This document shows positions 62,282-64,000 of a DNA stretch of 64,000 bases, piece by piece; the stretch's first letter is position 1, and each line of letters starts with the position of its first letter. The DNA comes from Bacteroides sp. (lineage in GTDB: Bacteria > Bacteroidota > Bacteroidia > Bacteroidales > Bacteroidaceae). The position numbers and the translations under genes are program-made. The stretch covers positions 1 through 64,000 of the forward strand of contig NZ_JASLER010000003.1 of assembly GCF_030151085.1 (NCBI RefSeq), given 5' to 3'. The notes below the pieces were generated by a model, which searched no databases, was not told the DNA's origin, and worked only from the letters and a program-made list of their open reading frames with translations.

Positions 62282-64000
62282 ATGAAAAACCTATTGAAGA
62301 CAGCAGCAGCGATTGTCATGACCGGATGGCTATGTTCCTGCTCCGGTGAAAAAACTGAAGCAAATTACCAGGTCATTCCTATCCCTCAAGAGATTGTGAT
62401 GGCTACCGACGGTGAGTTTACATTGAGTAGCGGTGTTAAAATTATCTATCAGGATGGAAATGAGGCCATGCAGCGCAATGCCCAATACCTGGCTGACTAT
62501 TTGAAAAAAGCCACCGGCAAGACTTATCAGACAGAGGCAGGCACTGAAGGTAAGGGAAATATTCTTCTCCAATTGGCTCCGAATACCGAAAAACCGGAAG
62601 CCTATCAATTGAAAGTAAGTAGTGAAGGTATTGTCATTTCAGGTGCAAGCGAGGCGGGTGTATTCTATGGAATCCAGACTTTACGCAAGTCCATCCCCGT
62701 AGTAGAAAACAGCACTCCTGTACTGGCTGATGTTGAAATAAATGACGCCCCCCGTTTCGACTACCGGGGTGTTCACTTCGATGTGAGCCGCCACTTCTTC
62801 ACAATGGAGGAGGTGAAAAGTTTCATTGACATGATGACGCTGCATAATATGAACCGTCTGCACTGGCACATCACCGATGACCAAGGCTGGCGCATTGAAA
62901 TCAAGAAATATCCGCTACTCACCGAGATTGGTTCCCAGCGCAAGGAAACCGTTATCGGCCGAAACTCTGGTGAGTATGACGGCAAACCCTATGGCGGATT
63001 CTATACCCAGGAGCAAGCTAAGGAAATTGTGGCTTATGCCGCTGAACGCTATATCACCGTGATCCCCGAAATAGACCTTCCCGGACACATGCAGGCTGCA
63101 CTAGCTGCTTATTCCCATTTAGGATGTACAGGAGGACCGTATGACGTATGGACGATATGGGGAGTGTCTGACAATGTACTTTGTGCTGGAAATGACAGTG
63201 TACTGACTTTTATTGACGATGTACTGACGGAAATAATGGATATCTTCCCTTCGGAATACATACACATTGGTGGTGACGAATGCCCGAAAGTAAAATGGGA
63301 AACTTGTCCTAAATGTCAGGCACGCGTCAAGGCTTTGGGTATCAAGGCTGATGCTAAGCATAGCAAGGAAGAATATCTGCAAAGCTTTATCATCAATCAT
63401 GGTGAGAAATTCCTGAATACACATGGTCGTCAGATGATAGGTTGGGATGAGACGCTGGAAGGCGGTCTGGCACCGAATGCCACCGTGATGTCTTGGCGTG
63501 GCGAAAGCGGAGGCATCGAGGCTGCCAAGCAGCATCATGATGTAATTATGACTCCGAACACCTATCTCTACTTTGACTATTACCAGACCAAGGATACGGA
63601 AAACGAACCTCTTGGCATTGGTGGTTACCTGCCATTGGAACATGTTTATAACTACGAGCCGATGCCCCGTTCGCTTACTCCCGAAGAACAAAAATATATA
63701 ATAGGTGTTCAGGCCAACCACTGGACGGAATACATACCTACACTTGCACATTTGCAGTATATGGCATTGCCGCGTTGGGCTGCCCTCTGCGAAATTCAAT
63801 GGAGCCAGCCGGAAAAGAAGAACTATCGAAACTTCTTGAACCGTCTGCCGCAGCTCATCAAGTTATATCAGGTCGAAGGTTATAACTACGCTAAACATGT
63901 GTTCGATGTGACTGCCGATTTTCAGGCCAATACACAGACTGGTGCCATAGATGTACGCATGAATACCATCGACAACGCGCCTATTCATTATACATTGGAT
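62282..64000 (+). CDS. GH20 beta-N-acetylhexosaminidase, lipoprotein, 3' end beyond window
   Basis: 573 residues visible, still open at base 64000. Lipoprotein signal peptide with lipobox WLCSC (Cys20 or earlier Cys). An N-terminal GH20b domain (about 30-150) leads to the catalytic TIM barrel: RGVHFDVSRHFFTMEEVKSF, LHWHITDDQGWRIEIKKYP, IPEIDLPGHMQAALA and the catalytic Asp-Glu in HIGGDECPKVKWE. It removes terminal GlcNAc or GalNAc. Same transcript as the beta-mannosidase (19 bp apart); together with the dead sialate esterase they suggest an N-glycan or mucin utilisation locus. Confidence 0.94.
   Translation, partial: MKNLLKTAAAIVMTGWLCSCSGEKTEANYQVIPIPQEIVMATDGEFTLSSGVKIIYQDGNEAMQRNAQYLADYLKKATGKTYQTEAGTEGKGNILLQLAPNTEKPEAYQLKVSSEGIVISGASEAGVFYGIQTLRKSIPVVENSTPVLADVEINDAPRFDYRGVHFDVSRHFFTMEEVKSFIDMMTLHNMNRLHWHITDDQGWRIEIKKYPLLTEIGSQRKETVIGRNSGEYDGKPYGGFYTQEQAKEIVAYAAERYITVIPEIDLPGHMQAALAAYSHLGCTGGPYDVWTIWGVSDNVLCAGNDSVLTFIDDVLTEIMDIFPSEYIHIGGDECPKVKWETCPKCQARVKALGIKADAKHSKEEYLQSFIINHGEKFLNTHGRQMIGWDETLEGGLAPNATVMSWRGESGGIEAAKQHHDVIMTPNTYLYFDYYQTKDTENEPLGIGGYLPLEHVYNYEPMPRSLTPEEQKYIIGVQANHWTEYIPTLAHLQYMALPRWAALCEIQWSQPEKKNYRNFLNRLPQLIKLYQVEGYNYAKHVFDVTADFQANTQTGAIDVRMNTIDNAPIHYTLD

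Overview
This 64 kb window is chromosomal DNA of a gut Bacteroides (Bacteroidales). The evidence is a TonB-dependent receptor with a carboxypeptidase-like N-terminal domain, NigD-like, DUF349, DUF5683 and DUF1573 proteins, weak or absent Shine-Dalgarno sites, and Bacteroides-type -7 boxes (TAnnTTTG) in front of many genes. I cannot fix the species from sequence alone. Most of the window is core genome; no prophage, insertion sequence, integrase or CRISPR array was seen.

Layout. 1-6.7 kb: a PAS/GAF histidine kinase cut by the window edge, then a TonB receptor paired with a beta-helix lipoprotein. 7.0-10.2 kb (minus): an ABC-type ATPase, a DUF4435 TOPRIM-like protein and an MscS channel; the first two resemble a PARIS-type anti-phage pair. 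10.3-16.3 kb: a TPR-like histidine kinase, an EamA exporter, a Crp/Fnr regulator, MeaB and a DUF1573 protein. 16.5-22.3 kb: a giant alpha-2-macroglobulin-like protein. 22.4-22.8 kb: three tandem, paralogous, cationic small-peptide genes with their own promoter and terminator, apparently unannotated so far. 23.1-39.3 kb: housekeeping genes (pepD, YbhN-like, ksgA, mgtE, DUF349, an AICAR transformylase, tRNA-Gln, rsfS-ftsH-cdsA, YdeI-like, NigD-like, lpxB-surE, DUF456). 39.9-46.7 kb: parA-parB-DUF5683-MltD-like, then the RelA/SpoT stringent-response gene.

46.8-58.2 kb is a compact aryl-polyene/flexirubin-like cluster of 13 plus-strand genes, mostly joined by ATGA overlaps. A tyrosine ammonia-lyase would supply a 4-hydroxycinnamate starter. 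Ketosynthases, a ketoreductase, a dehydratase and two ACPs would extend it into a polyene. A methyltransferase, thioesterase, acyltransferase and polysaccharide deacetylase-like protein would tailor or attach it. A perfect 55-bp tandem duplication frameshifts the third ketosynthase, so the pathway may be off or switchable in this strain. A 12-bp inverted repeat brackets the -7 box of the cluster promoter.

58.2-64 kb: a 211-bp MITE/REP-like inverted-repeat element, the doubly damaged remnant of a sialate O-acetylesterase, a GH2 beta-mannosidase and a GH20 beta-hexosaminidase cut by the window end. The last two suggest host N-glycan breakdown.

The recurring non-coding theme is a family of long perfect inverted repeats built from TTAGTGA-like heptamers. 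They sit immediately after stop codons on the minus strand near 9.3, 15.2 and 16.4 kb, with a half element after parA near 40.7 kb.
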